A stretch of 64,000 nt of DNA from Bacteroides sp. Its GTDB lineage: Bacteria > Bacteroidota > Bacteroidia > Bacteroidales > Bacteroidaceae. The notes under the pieces are model-generated. The model was not told the DNA's origin and did not search any database. It was given only the letters and a program-made list of their open reading frames with translations. Both the position numbers and the translations under genes were made by a program. The stretch is taken from positions 14,583-78,582 of the forward strand of contig DXWV01000072.1 of NCBI GenBank assembly GCA_019416685.1. The letters run 5' to 3'. Positions within the stretch are counted from its first letter, which is position 1; each line of letters opens with the position of its first letter. Shown here piece by piece: positions 1 to 8,634 of this stretch.

Positions 1-823
1 CGATGCAGGATAGTTCCGGATAAGCCGTAATTGCCGCAAGAGCATGCCCCGGAAGTTCTATTTCCGGGATAACGGTGATTTTCTTTTCAGCAGCATAGGC
101 CACTACTTCCCTGATCTGGTCTTGTGTATAGAAACCACGATTCACACTTCCGTCCACATTGTTCCGGATGGATCCTATCTCTGTCAGCAAAGGATATTTT
201 TTTATCTCAATAGTCCAAAGGTGATCGTCGGTAAGATGCCAGTGAAAGTAATTCATTTTAAGCATAGCCATAATATCCAACTGCTTCTTTACGAAATCGA
301 CATCAAGAAAGTGCCGGCAGACATCCAACATCATACCGCGATAAGCAAAACGGGGTTCGTCTTTCACAAAAACGCAGGGAAGAGTCCATGGTACATTGTC
401 CACAACAACCGCCTCTTCTATTTCAGGAGGAAGGAGTTGCATCACTGTTTGCATACCGTAAAACACCCCTCTGTCACTCTTTCCGGTTACTGTTATCCGC
501 TCGGGCATCACCTCCAATAGATATCCTTCCTCATTGAAAGGCAGTTGGCTATCTATTGACAATACAATACTGTTTTCGGTAGCAATCGTGTTTACAGGCA
601 GTTCATATCCTGTAGAACGCTTTATTTTAGCCTCGAAATATTCGGCAACATCTTTTAAATCAGTGGTTTGAACAACAAAAGATGTCTGTGGAGTAATCAC
701 AAACTCTCCCTGCCGTACATGCACTTCCTGAGGATAAGGTGTGATAGTTAATGGTCGGTTATCCGTAGCAAAAGCTGACACCACGCTAACGGCTGCCAAT
801 AAGTTTAGAAAGAATCGTTTCAT
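1..823 (-). CDS. Beta-N-acetylhexosaminidase, GH20 (partial, runs off left edge)
   Basis: This is the N-terminal part, about 274 residues, of a secreted GH20 exo-hexosaminidase, which removes terminal beta-GlcNAc or beta-GalNAc. The ATG is at 821-823 and is followed by a signal peptide (MKRFFLNLLAAVSVVSAFA). Then come the GH20b-type alpha/beta domain and the start of the catalytic barrel, with the family signatures RGMMLDVCRHF, MNYFHWHLTDDHLW and PEIELPGHALA. The catalytic Asp-Glu pair lies beyond the edge and cannot be checked. It is the last visible gene of the minus-strand PUL, about 200 bp after the GH3 gene. Family assignment is secure; the substrate is not known, though a hexosamine-containing glycan fits the PL8 lyases in the same operon. 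Confidence 0.93.
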   Translation of the reverse strand, partial: MKRFFLNLLAAVSVVSAFATDNRPLTITPYPQEVHVRQGEFVITPQTSFVVQTTDLKDVAEYFEAKIKRSTGYELPVNTIATENSIVLSIDSQLPFNEEGYLLEVMPERITVTGKSDRGVFYGMQTVMQLLPPEIEEAVVVDNVPWTLPCVFVKDEPRFAYRGMMLDVCRHFLDVDFVKKQLDIMAMLKMNYFHWHLTDDHLWTIEIKKYPLLTEIGSIRNNVDGSVNRGFYTQDQIREVVAYAAEKKITVIPEIELPGHALAAITAYPELSCI

Positions 824-884
824 AATAGTATATTCAGTAAATAGTACATCACAATTAAATGATTATTTAGCGGATTATTGTTAT

Positions 885-990
885 TGTAGAAACGCAGATG
901 AATGCAGATTTTTCTGTAACGTATCTTGTTTTCAAGCATAATGCAGCAATTTAATTCGTGATAACCCGTGTTCATTTGCATTTCAATAAA
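885..990. repeat. Degenerate Bacteroides intergenic inverted repeat
   Basis: The GH3-GH20 gap holds a left arm reading GAAACGCAGATGAATGCAGA (from about 889) and a right arm (to about 984) whose reverse complement starts GAAATGCAAATGAACACGGG. The arms are imperfect. They resemble the cleaner 'AACGCAGATTA' repeat at 37,369-37,440. No credible gene lies here. Confidence 0.5.
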
Positions 991-1030
991 TTCATATTTA
1001 TAGAGTATCTTATTTATCCGTTTCCGACAA

Positions 1031-3610
1031 TTACCTGTCTTCACCGTACGTCAGCTTTACATTGATGTCCGTATGACAATTCACAGGTACAGTCTGTTTC
1101 AAATACCCTTTCCCGGAGAATATCAGGATATCATCCGAAGCGGCTTGTATTTCATACTCTCCCTTCTTATTTGTTTTCCCAATCTCTCTTTTCTGTCCGA
1201 CAGACCAGATAGAAACATTCGCGACTAAAGTGGCCTGTATATCTCTCACAGTCCCCCGAACGATCCCCATTTCTCCCGTTCCTACAGGTTTGCTTGGAGT
1301 TGCAATTTCATCTCCTGAATTCTTCTTCATACTGTCACCCATCCTGATCGTTTGTTTCAGCAGGATATTATCAGAAGAGTTACCCAGCTGAATCTCAAAT
1401 TCACCGGGTTCAACCAACCGTTGCCCGGCTTCATTGACCAGGGCAAGTTCTGCAACCGGGAAACGTAACAAAACCGTCCTCTGTTCTCCCGGTTGCAGTT
1501 CCACCTTCGCAAATGCTTTCAGTTGTTTTATAGGGGTAACAACCGAGCTGACAAGATCACGCACATAAAGCTGAACGACCTCTTGTCCGGCCTTTTTGCC
1601 TGTGTTAAGTATTTCTGCTTTGACAAAAACCGAATCTTCCTTTACCGATACCTGCATATCCTTCATAGAAAAAGAAGTATAACTCAATCCGTATCCGAAA
1701 GCCCATAAAGAAGCAGGAGAAGAGAATACATAATCCCTACCCGGCTTCTGATAACTCCCTGGATTTTTATAGAATCCTTTATCAGAAGGCAAATAATTAT
1801 AATAAGCCGGAAGATGTCCTACACTCTGCGGGAACGAAAAAGTCAGTTTACCGGAAGGGTTTACCTTGCCGAAAAGAATGTCTGCGATAGAATTGCCCGC
1901 TTGCTCGCCCGCGTACCACTGTACAAGAATAGCCGGCAGGTGTTCCTTCTCCCAAGCAATAGTGAAAGGTTTTCCACTTACCAGTACCAGTACGACAGGT
2001 TTTCCAGTTGCATAAACAGCCTTTATCAATTCTCCCTGTGCTCCGGTAAGATTAAGATCATGCAAATCGAACCCTTCACCACAGTTAGTATTACTATAAT
2101 CTCTTGCCAAAGATGCACTCGAACTGCCACAAAACACCAGGGCGACCTCACTTTTCTGTACTGCTGCCACAGCTTCGGGGATTAATGAAGTATCTTCGGA
2201 CATCATACTGCATCCCGGAGCATAGTGAATGGCAACTTTACTTCCCAGCAGCTTCTGTAATCCTGCCAATGGAGTAACTCCATCCTTATTATCCCGGCTC
2301 CAGGTATAATCACCAAACTGTACCTGCGCTGCATTCGGCCCTATCACAGCAATTGAATGCAGTTTGTCAGCATCCAACGGCAACAGTCCATTCTCATTCT
2401 TCAATAATACAACAGACTCATCTGCTATTTTACGAGACAACGCAATACTCTCGGCAGAGTGCATCACCGTTTTCTTTATCTTTTCACCAAAAGGGTCTTC
2501 AAAGAGTCCCTGTTTAAATTTAGCAGCCAGCACACGACGTACGGATTCATCCAATATCTTTTCGTCAAATTTCCCTTGCTCAATAAGTTGTTTCAGGTAC
2601 GGATAACATTCACTGGAAGCCTCCACATCGAGTCCGGCAGAAAGTGCTTGTACGGCACAATCGGCAGGTGTGGCAGCAGTGTGATGAAAGTTCTGTAACA
2701 TCTCGATCGCTCCCCAGTCAGAATAAACGTATCCTTTGAATCCCCATTGTTTCCGTAAAACATCGGTCAACAAGTAGGCAGAAGCCGAATTGGGAACATG
2801 ATTCCACGAATTGTAGGTAGACATAACTGCCTGTACCGGCAGCTGAGTAATAACCATTTCGAAAGGTTTCAGATAGATATCATGCAAATCCCTCAAGCCA
2901 CTCTCCACAGAAGCGAGATTCAAACCGCCTAAAGGATTGCCATGTGGGCCGAAATGTTTCAGCATAGGAGAGATACCGTTATCCAAATACCCACGTGTCT
3001 CTGCCAGAGCCAATGTCCCGCAAAGGAAAGGGTCTTCTCCGTAAGACTCTTCAACCCTTCCCCAGCGTAAGTCGCGTACTACATCGATACAAGGGGCAAG
3101 TACCTGGCGCATCCCCTGAGCATGAAGATCACAGGAAGTCAGGGCCGCCTTCTGATAGGCAAGTACCGGATTGAATGTACTTCCCAATGCAATGTTCTGA
3201 GGAAAAATGGTAGAACCCTCATGAGCGGATCCGTGCAAGGACTCGGCAACGGTAAATACGGGTATTCCCAAGCGAGTATTCTTTATCATATACTCCTGAA
3301 TCACCCGCATATTTTTCCGGCAGTTTTCACCGGTCAGCGGAAAACCTTCCACAAAGCCCCAACCTATATCACCCACAAACGTAGTAAGTTTATTCTCATC
3401 GAGTTCCTGTCCGTTGAATATATTCCAAGAATGGATATGGCGTATCTGGGCTATCTTTTCTTCAAGTGTCATGCGTTGCAGCAAATCCTCCACTCTATCC
3501 TGTACAGGCAGTGTACAATTCTTATAAGGAAGTTGTTGTGCCACCCCTAATCCTTGCTGAGACCACAACAGGAGTAATGAAAGTGCTAATTTATTCAACA
3601 GTTTGTTCAT
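1031..3610 (-). CDS. GH3 beta-glycosidase with an extra C-terminal carboxypeptidase-regulatory-like domain
   Basis: This 859-residue secreted GH3 enzyme (beta-glucosidase / beta-xylosidase type) starts at ATG 3608-3610, which gives a clean signal peptide (MNKLLNKLALSLLLLWSQQG). An in-frame TTG at 3673 would add a non-signal extension and is rejected. The N-terminal barrel has the nucleophile motif GYVYSDWGA (Asp about 298) and KHFGPHGNPLGGLN; the second alpha/beta domain and a fibronectin-III-like domain (about 650-745) follow. Residues about 782-859 form an additional beta-sandwich (GIVRGTVRD ... TNKKGEYEI) like the N-terminal domain of SusC proteins, which is not usual at the end of GH3. 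The start overlaps the upstream lyase gene by 20 bp, so the two are probably coupled. The exact glycosidic specificity cannot be read from sequence. Confidence 0.92.
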   Translation of the reverse strand: MNKLLNKLALSLLLLWSQQGLGVAQQLPYKNCTLPVQDRVEDLLQRMTLEEKIAQIRHIHSWNIFNGQELDENKLTTFVGDIGWGFVEGFPLTGENCRKNMRVIQEYMIKNTRLGIPVFTVAESLHGSAHEGSTIFPQNIALGSTFNPVLAYQKAALTSCDLHAQGMRQVLAPCIDVVRDLRWGRVEESYGEDPFLCGTLALAETRGYLDNGISPMLKHFGPHGNPLGGLNLASVESGLRDLHDIYLKPFEMVITQLPVQAVMSTYNSWNHVPNSASAYLLTDVLRKQWGFKGYVYSDWGAIEMLQNFHHTAATPADCAVQALSAGLDVEASSECYPYLKQLIEQGKFDEKILDESVRRVLAAKFKQGLFEDPFGEKIKKTVMHSAESIALSRKIADESVVLLKNENGLLPLDADKLHSIAVIGPNAAQVQFGDYTWSRDNKDGVTPLAGLQKLLGSKVAIHYAPGCSMMSEDTSLIPEAVAAVQKSEVALVFCGSSSASLARDYSNTNCGEGFDLHDLNLTGAQGELIKAVYATGKPVVLVLVSGKPFTIAWEKEHLPAILVQWYAGEQAGNSIADILFGKVNPSGKLTFSFPQSVGHLPAYYNYLPSDKGFYKNPGSYQKPGRDYVFSSPASLWAFGYGLSYTSFSMKDMQVSVKEDSVFVKAEILNTGKKAGQEVVQLYVRDLVSSVVTPIKQLKAFAKVELQPGEQRTVLLRFPVAELALVNEAGQRLVEPGEFEIQLGNSSDNILLKQTIRMGDSMKKNSGDEIATPSKPVGTGEMGIVRGTVRDIQATLVANVSIWSVGQKREIGKTNKKGEYEIQAASDDILIFSGKGYLKQTVPVNCHTDINVKLTYGEDR

Positions 3611-5978
3611 GGTATATCTTTTTATATATTTTGGTAACTGTATTGCCACATTCTTTCCCCTGCGGCATATCAATTGTAATTCTCTCCTCTCCTATTCTCA
3701 GGGTAATACACTGTAGATCAGTTCTCATCATAGCATCAGTCACTGATATCTTAGTGCCCTTCGCCTCTTGTTCCATCAATACAACACAAGGCTCGGAAGC
3801 TGATATTTCGGTATTACCAACCGTTACAACTGCATCGGCCCGATAAAAGACAAGTCCCGTAAGCATATGATCTACTGTCGAAACAGCTTGTGCAAGCGTA
3901 TCATTTCTCAATACAGCAAAAGGCAATTCATAAGCAGGAGTCCCCTCACCACAATAAACAACATAGCCATATTTACCTTCTCTTACCTCCCGCCCCTGAT
4001 CAATCCAAAGACGAAAGACAGCAGCACTATCCGGCAAATTCACTTTACCTTTATTACTCAGGTTCCTTTTCAGCCATTCGTTAGGAAGGGTTTCGATTGA
4101 ATAAGAAGCATCCGAAGAATAGGGTGGTAATACCGTATAAGCAAATCCTCCCTGCTGCATGATCCATCCCGGCTTTCCATCCCGGCACAAAGTTCCTGCG
4201 GCTGAAGTTACCGGAGAGACGGACTTCCCATCGAATAAAGACACTTCTCCTTGATAGGATGTTTGCTCAATCGATGTCCGGATCGTACCTTCCAGTTCAG
4301 GAGACAGATTGGTTACACCGGCCCCTAAAGCGACCAGATAATCTCCCATTACAAACCAGGATTTATAAGCTTTCACTCCGAAGGCCGACGAATTACTCTC
4401 TTTCACCGGTTTCTCTTTTGCTTCGGCATCCATCTTTTCAAAGATAAAGCCTGCCACCGCATTCTCTCCTCCACTCGTAGCCCCTCCGGCAAAATTGTGT
4501 TTACTGCAAAATCCTCTCCAGTTAGTCACAGGAGACAATTTATCCATACCTTCTCGTGCAGTAATACCCGGCATGGCAGTCAAATCCATAGCACCTATTA
4601 TTCTACGGTATTCATCTCCCCGACGTTGAAAAAAGGTAAGTCCGTCATTGGTAAAAATATTAAACTCATCCGCAAAGTTATCCGCACTTTCCAGTCCGTC
4701 ACAGCGGAAAGAAGCCATATTAATAAAAATATGGTACTCTTTATTCTTCTTAATCAGATCATCATTATTGAAAAACCAGCGAGATCCGTGATACATACCG
4801 TCCGGATAATTATCCATACGGATATCTTCCCGCCCTGCCTCGTCAATCAATTGTTGCAGCTCTTTCAATTCAGCAGAAGTAAAAGCGTCTGTATAATCCT
4901 CCACTGTTTGCTTCAGCATTTCATAATAAGGTACAGGCTGATGTTTACCCTCATAATATACCATCGAATACCGATCAAGACACGGAGGAATATATCCTTT
5001 GTAATGATAAAAATTACTTCCCCGGTAGAAATGGAGTAACGCTTCCGCATTCTCCCTGCTCAATGTCTGAGCCCAAGGAGTACATTTCAACACTTTCAGA
5101 ATACTCAAAGCACTGGATGCTCCGTGAATAGGATATCCCCATACCAGACATTGCTTACCATGCCCCCATCCGGCACCATCGGCTGTGAATCCTTCATTCC
5201 AGAAAGCCTCTTCATAATTAGTTTGAGACACATTGCTCAAACTCTTTTTCGCAACTTCCGCCACAACCTCTACCATCGGAATAGAGTCCATCAACACAGC
5301 CGTCTCCAACAGAGGACGGTAAGCCAGTGCATTTCCTCCTACCCACCACACATGATGACGAAAACGAGAAATACTGACCACATTCTTATCCGTTTCATCA
5401 TTGCGTAACGGCTGTGTCCACGATTGCATAGCAAGGTATTTGAGCATCCGGTTCGCCCCTCTCTCCAAGGAAGAGCTTTTTCCCTCCTTTTCTACTTGCT
5501 CCATCGCTTCTATCAACAGATAATAAATATCGCAGGCCGCCCGAGGAATGGCAAAACAAGAAGCATGAAACCGGTCATTCGGCTGGCGGTTCTGTTCGAT
5601 AGTACCATATCTGAGAATCGCTTTCCAATACTTATCAGGAACCCCTTTCCCACCCTTCTGACAGTAATAAGCGGCAAGTGACCTCAGACGGTCCATCGCT
5701 TCGGTGAGGAAAAGTCCCATATGTTGTTGTTCGTCAAAACTTATACTTTCGAGTAACTTCCGCGTTCTTATCTCTCTTTCGTAAGCAAGCATGTCCGTAA
5801 ACTGACCGTCACGATTCAACAGACCGATATATGTTTCACAATCAGCTTTATTACAAGAACCATTTACATTTGTCACATAATACTCCCTAAGTTTACGCAT
5901 ACCTTCCTTCTTCGACGGCTGTGCATAGACACCGCAAGAAAACAAAATCAAAATCGCGAATAGATGCATTCTTTTCAT
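3591..5978 (-). CDS. Polysaccharide lyase family 8, chondroitin AC/hyaluronate/xanthan-lyase type
   Basis: This 795-residue secreted lyase should cleave a uronic-acid-containing polysaccharide by beta-elimination. The N-terminus (MHLFAILILFSCGVYAQ) is a signal peptide; a lipoprotein Cys15 in LFSC is possible. An alpha/alpha-toroid spans roughly 30-380 and beta-sandwich domains follow. The motif GFTADGAGWGHGKQ ... WGYPIHG supplies His273 and Tyr282, and Arg336 follows in CLDRYSM. These spacings (9 and 63) equal those recalled for His225, Tyr234 and Arg288 of chondroitin AC lyase, so the catalytic centre looks intact. It lies 10 bp after the GH95-like gene and overlaps the GH3 start. It differs in subtype from the PL8 module of the SusD fusion. 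PL8 includes chondroitin, hyaluronan and xanthan lyases, so the substrate is open. Confidence 0.88.
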   Translation of the reverse strand: MKRMHLFAILILFSCGVYAQPSKKEGMRKLREYYVTNVNGSCNKADCETYIGLLNRDGQFTDMLAYEREIRTRKLLESISFDEQQHMGLFLTEAMDRLRSLAAYYCQKGGKGVPDKYWKAILRYGTIEQNRQPNDRFHASCFAIPRAACDIYYLLIEAMEQVEKEGKSSSLERGANRMLKYLAMQSWTQPLRNDETDKNVVSISRFRHHVWWVGGNALAYRPLLETAVLMDSIPMVEVVAEVAKKSLSNVSQTNYEEAFWNEGFTADGAGWGHGKQCLVWGYPIHGASSALSILKVLKCTPWAQTLSRENAEALLHFYRGSNFYHYKGYIPPCLDRYSMVYYEGKHQPVPYYEMLKQTVEDYTDAFTSAELKELQQLIDEAGREDIRMDNYPDGMYHGSRWFFNNDDLIKKNKEYHIFINMASFRCDGLESADNFADEFNIFTNDGLTFFQRRGDEYRRIIGAMDLTAMPGITAREGMDKLSPVTNWRGFCSKHNFAGGATSGGENAVAGFIFEKMDAEAKEKPVKESNSSAFGVKAYKSWFVMGDYLVALGAGVTNLSPELEGTIRTSIEQTSYQGEVSLFDGKSVSPVTSAAGTLCRDGKPGWIMQQGGFAYTVLPPYSSDASYSIETLPNEWLKRNLSNKGKVNLPDSAAVFRLWIDQGREVREGKYGYVVYCGEGTPAYELPFAVLRNDTLAQAVSTVDHMLTGLVFYRADAVVTVGNTEISASEPCVVLMEQEAKGTKISVTDAMMRTDLQCITLRIGEERITIDMPQGKECGNTVTKIYKKIYHEQTVE

Positions 5979-5988
5979 ATATCCAATC

Positions 5989-8265
5989 TTATTTTCCCAT
6001 CGGGAACTTATTCGTAAATGTAATCGTCTCTCCGGTCACCATCTTTCTCTCCGTTATTTTGTCTGTAAAAGGGTTATACAGCTTCATCAATCCTCCTTTT
6101 TCAGATTCAACTGTGATAGAAACAATCTTCCCTCCTTCATAAGAGGCAGATACAAGAAAAGCCCCCATCGCCCGAAAATGCCGGAAAGATACATCCTCCC
6201 ATTTGGTGGACAAGGCCGGAAATACTTTTATTACCCCGGTATGACTTTGCAGCAGCATCTCCTGAATAGCAGCCGCACAAGCAAAGTTGCCCTCCAGCGT
6301 AAACGGACGATAGGTAAATTGCGAATAGCCCGCCTTCAACTGGTCGCCATTCAGATGAAAACTGTTCGGAGAACAAAAAGCTTTAATAAAAATATGCAGG
6401 TTTCTCACCACATCGTCTCCTTCAAAAGCACGGGCCTTCATGTTGGCCAACCATGCGTAAGTATATCCTGTCCACCAATCCGTACCGAGCATCTCTACAT
6501 TTTTAATAGAACGCAATATCAAATCAATATTCCCATTTCCTTTACTCACGTCTATTAATCCGAAAGGATGAAAAGACAGTAAATGTGAAAAATGGCGATG
6601 TGACTCCGTTTGTGCCTTTCCGGGTGCAATCATCAGCCCACTCTCATCCACAGCAGGTTTAGGCCATTCACTTAGCTGTCTGACCCAGTAACCAGCTTCT
6701 TCGTTCAAGCCCAAAGCCTCCGCCATCTCCCGGGCAATGGTATACGTCAGCCGTATATTGGCAAGGTCATAGTTGGTTGTCTTCTGGAACCAGGCATCGA
6801 TACGATTGTCATTTATCTCCGGAGAAGTGGATAAAGGCAGTTGTCGCTCTCCGTTTTCATCCCGAACCGAAATATTCTCAAAATACCGTGCCACCTCCTT
6901 TATCCATGGATAAGCACGGTTCTTCAGAAAATCGGTATCCATACTATACTTCCATTGCAGATAGAAATGGTGCGATAACCAACCGGCTGTAGAGGGAGAG
7001 TGTGAATAAGGACTCCACCCACCGATAGGTTCTCCTGTCAATGTAGCAATACAAGGAACATTCAGCCCTTCCACTCCATAAAACTGCCGGGTGAATGCTT
7101 CCGCATTTTCTTTTATCTTCCAGAGCCAGTCGGTAAACACGGCCGATTCTTCAAGATGATTAGAGGTATATCCTGCCCAATAACTCAACTGGGTATTTAA
7201 ATCGCTGTGAAAATCTCCACGCCAGGGAGGAGTCTGCCCGTTATCGGCAGTCCATACGGCTTGCAGGCAAATAGGGGGTGCCCCCTTTCGTGAAGCAGCG
7301 GCAAACTTGTACATTTCCAGATACCATTGTTTCTCCAGCAATGTATCGGGCAGGCTGATAGAAGATTTCATCCAATATTCCCGCCACCAATGCTTATGCA
7401 TTGCCAGGCTGCTATTGAAATCGTTACTCATAGTTTGCTTCATACATTCCAGTGCCCCTTCCTTCTCCGAATACCAGGTTCCTTTGGAGGTTACACAATA
7501 CTCCCCTTCCAGCGAATGCCCGGAAGCAGACTTCCAATTTAATGCTATTTCATAAGAGACATCCCCCCACCCTTGCTGCTGATAGAGTAAGGTTCCCGGA
7601 TTTATTTGTTCTACTTTTCCACGTTTGTATCCCAATGCTGTCAGCTTGTTTACCCCAGGTTGATAGTCCAGTTTTGCGTCGTTTTCTTCATATAAAGGAG
7701 TTATCAGCTCCGGAGAAAGAGTATCCGGCAGATTTTCAAAGAAAAAGCGCCCTCCTTTCTCATTAGCCGGAACAAAGATGTGTGCTTGGGCCCCATTCTC
7801 CCATAAAATGGTACAGACGGCGGAAGTCAGGTCCAGACTTACATTCCTTACTTTTCCTAAAGAAGCAATGTTAAACTCAATAGCTCCTGCAGGTATCTTA
7901 GTGGGAGCCGCATCGTATTTAGTCCTATCATCTATCAAGCGCTGGATAGGGGCAATATCTTTCTTCCTAAGTACCTGATCACAAATAAACTGATAAGAGT
8001 GATCGGGTGATTTGAACTCTTCTACCGAACGTAAATCCCACAGATCGGCCCGGTCTATAGCAATTCTCAGTTTCCCTTCCTTCTGCCAGATAAGAGCACC
8101 GGTTAAACCATTTCCCAACGGAAGAGCTTCATCCCAAACCTCCGGAAGTTTTTCAAAACGAAGGTTATGATAAGGACGGGGAAGATCGGACACCTCCTCT
8201 CCCGACCGACAGGAAAACAAAATTCCTACCACAACTATAAGTAACAAATGTTTTACACGCACCAT
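5989..8265 (-). CDS. GH95-like glycoside hydrolase lipoprotein (alpha-L-fucosidase/galactosidase family)
   Basis: This is a 758-residue putative surface or periplasmic lipoprotein. The ATG at 8263-8265 gives MVRVKHLLLIVVVGILFSC with a lipobox (Cys19). An upstream ATG at 8352 would bury the signal behind a hydrophilic extension and cross a hairpin, so it is rejected. Family marks are WDEALPLGNGLTGALIW near the start, PPWRGDFHSDLNTQLSYW (about 347-363), SPEIND (Glu about 483), SHRHFSHL (about 555-562) and PFTLEGNF (about 654-661). Known GH95 fucosidases have N-x-N and IDGNF at the second and last sites; here they are D355-L-N357 and L-E658-G-N. Two catalytic positions are therefore conservatively replaced, and activity on fucose is not assured. 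It is placed between the orphan tail fragment and a PL8 gene in the PUL operon. Confidence 0.78.
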   Translation of the reverse strand: MVRVKHLLLIVVVGILFSCRSGEEVSDLPRPYHNLRFEKLPEVWDEALPLGNGLTGALIWQKEGKLRIAIDRADLWDLRSVEEFKSPDHSYQFICDQVLRKKDIAPIQRLIDDRTKYDAAPTKIPAGAIEFNIASLGKVRNVSLDLTSAVCTILWENGAQAHIFVPANEKGGRFFFENLPDTLSPELITPLYEENDAKLDYQPGVNKLTALGYKRGKVEQINPGTLLYQQQGWGDVSYEIALNWKSASGHSLEGEYCVTSKGTWYSEKEGALECMKQTMSNDFNSSLAMHKHWWREYWMKSSISLPDTLLEKQWYLEMYKFAAASRKGAPPICLQAVWTADNGQTPPWRGDFHSDLNTQLSYWAGYTSNHLEESAVFTDWLWKIKENAEAFTRQFYGVEGLNVPCIATLTGEPIGGWSPYSHSPSTAGWLSHHFYLQWKYSMDTDFLKNRAYPWIKEVARYFENISVRDENGERQLPLSTSPEINDNRIDAWFQKTTNYDLANIRLTYTIAREMAEALGLNEEAGYWVRQLSEWPKPAVDESGLMIAPGKAQTESHRHFSHLLSFHPFGLIDVSKGNGNIDLILRSIKNVEMLGTDWWTGYTYAWLANMKARAFEGDDVVRNLHIFIKAFCSPNSFHLNGDQLKAGYSQFTYRPFTLEGNFACAAAIQEMLLQSHTGVIKVFPALSTKWEDVSFRHFRAMGAFLVSASYEGGKIVSITVESEKGGLMKLYNPFTDKITERKMVTGETITFTNKFPMGK

Positions 8266-8291
8266 AATCAAACAAAATTTATATAGAAACA

Positions 8292-8321
8292 GGGATATAT
8301 CCATTTTACAACATATATCCC
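8292..8321 (-). other. Perfect 9-bp hairpin in the leader of the GH95-like gene
   Basis: GGGATATAT (8292-8300) and ATATATCCC (8313-8321) form a perfect 9-bp stem with a 12-nt loop, 27 bp upstream of the chosen start. No T-tract follows, so an RNA processing or stability element is more likely than a terminator. Confidence 0.5.
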
Positions 8322-8378
8322 CGGTTATCCTGTTAACAATACAATCAACCATCGCATAAAGCTAATATATGCAATTTA

Positions 8379-8537
8379 TCAGGATACTTTTACCTTTACA
8401 ACCTGATTGCCACACTTTAAAATATAACAACCTGTATCCTTCACAGTAATACGTGCCGAATCAAATATATCTATTCTTTCTACCAATCGACCCGAATAAT
8501 CATAAATAGAAACCTTACCAGTCATATTGATATTGCT
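8379..8537 (-). pseudogene. Orphan type-A sorting-tail fragment
   Basis: An open stretch of about 52 codons ends at TGA 8379-8381 and is closed upstream by an in-frame stop at 8538-8540. It encodes NMTGKVSIYDYSGRLVERID followed by a segment containing DTGCYILKCGNQ, and ends in VKVKVS. This matches the last ~50 residues of the SusD-PL8 fusion (GTVTVYDVAGKLV ... MGCYIIRCAGE ... KVIVK). It is therefore the C-terminal sorting-like domain of a lost protein. An ATG at 8523-8525 could start a 48-residue peptide, but no signal sequence or catalytic domain is attached. It sits about 100 bp after the fusion gene and 113 bp before the GH95-like start. A gene remnant is the best reading; translation by readthrough cannot be excluded. 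Confidence 0.75.
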
Positions 8538-8544
8538 TTATAGG

Positions 8545-8574
8545 GTGAAGAGCCAGGGTATTTTGGCTCCTCAC
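8545..8574 (-). other. Hairpin after the SusD-PL8 fusion gene
   Basis: GTGA-a-GAGCCA ... TGGCTC-c-TCAC forms a stem of ten pairs with one mismatch and an 8-nt loop, between the fusion stop codon and the orphan tail. A second small hairpin (CCGTA/TACGG) lies near 8600-8615. No run of T follows on the minus strand, so it may stabilise or process the polycistronic mRNA rather than end it. Confidence 0.45.
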
Positions 8575-8634
8575 ACCTTCATTTATACTATTATTTACCA
8601 CCGTAGAAAATACGGTCCGCCGCCGATATTCATA

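Noticed and set aside
44..520. 158-codon plus-strand open frame over the left edge
   Set aside because: It is antisense to the GH20 gene, which has clear family motifs; the peptide has no recognisable features.
820..1044. 74-codon minus-strand frame
   Set aside because: It lies in the degenerate intergenic repeat and overlaps the GH20 start; composition is not protein-like.
3611..3673. Longer GH3 start (TTG at 3673)
   Set aside because: It would put 21 non-signal residues before a clean signal peptide and extend the overlap with the lyase gene.
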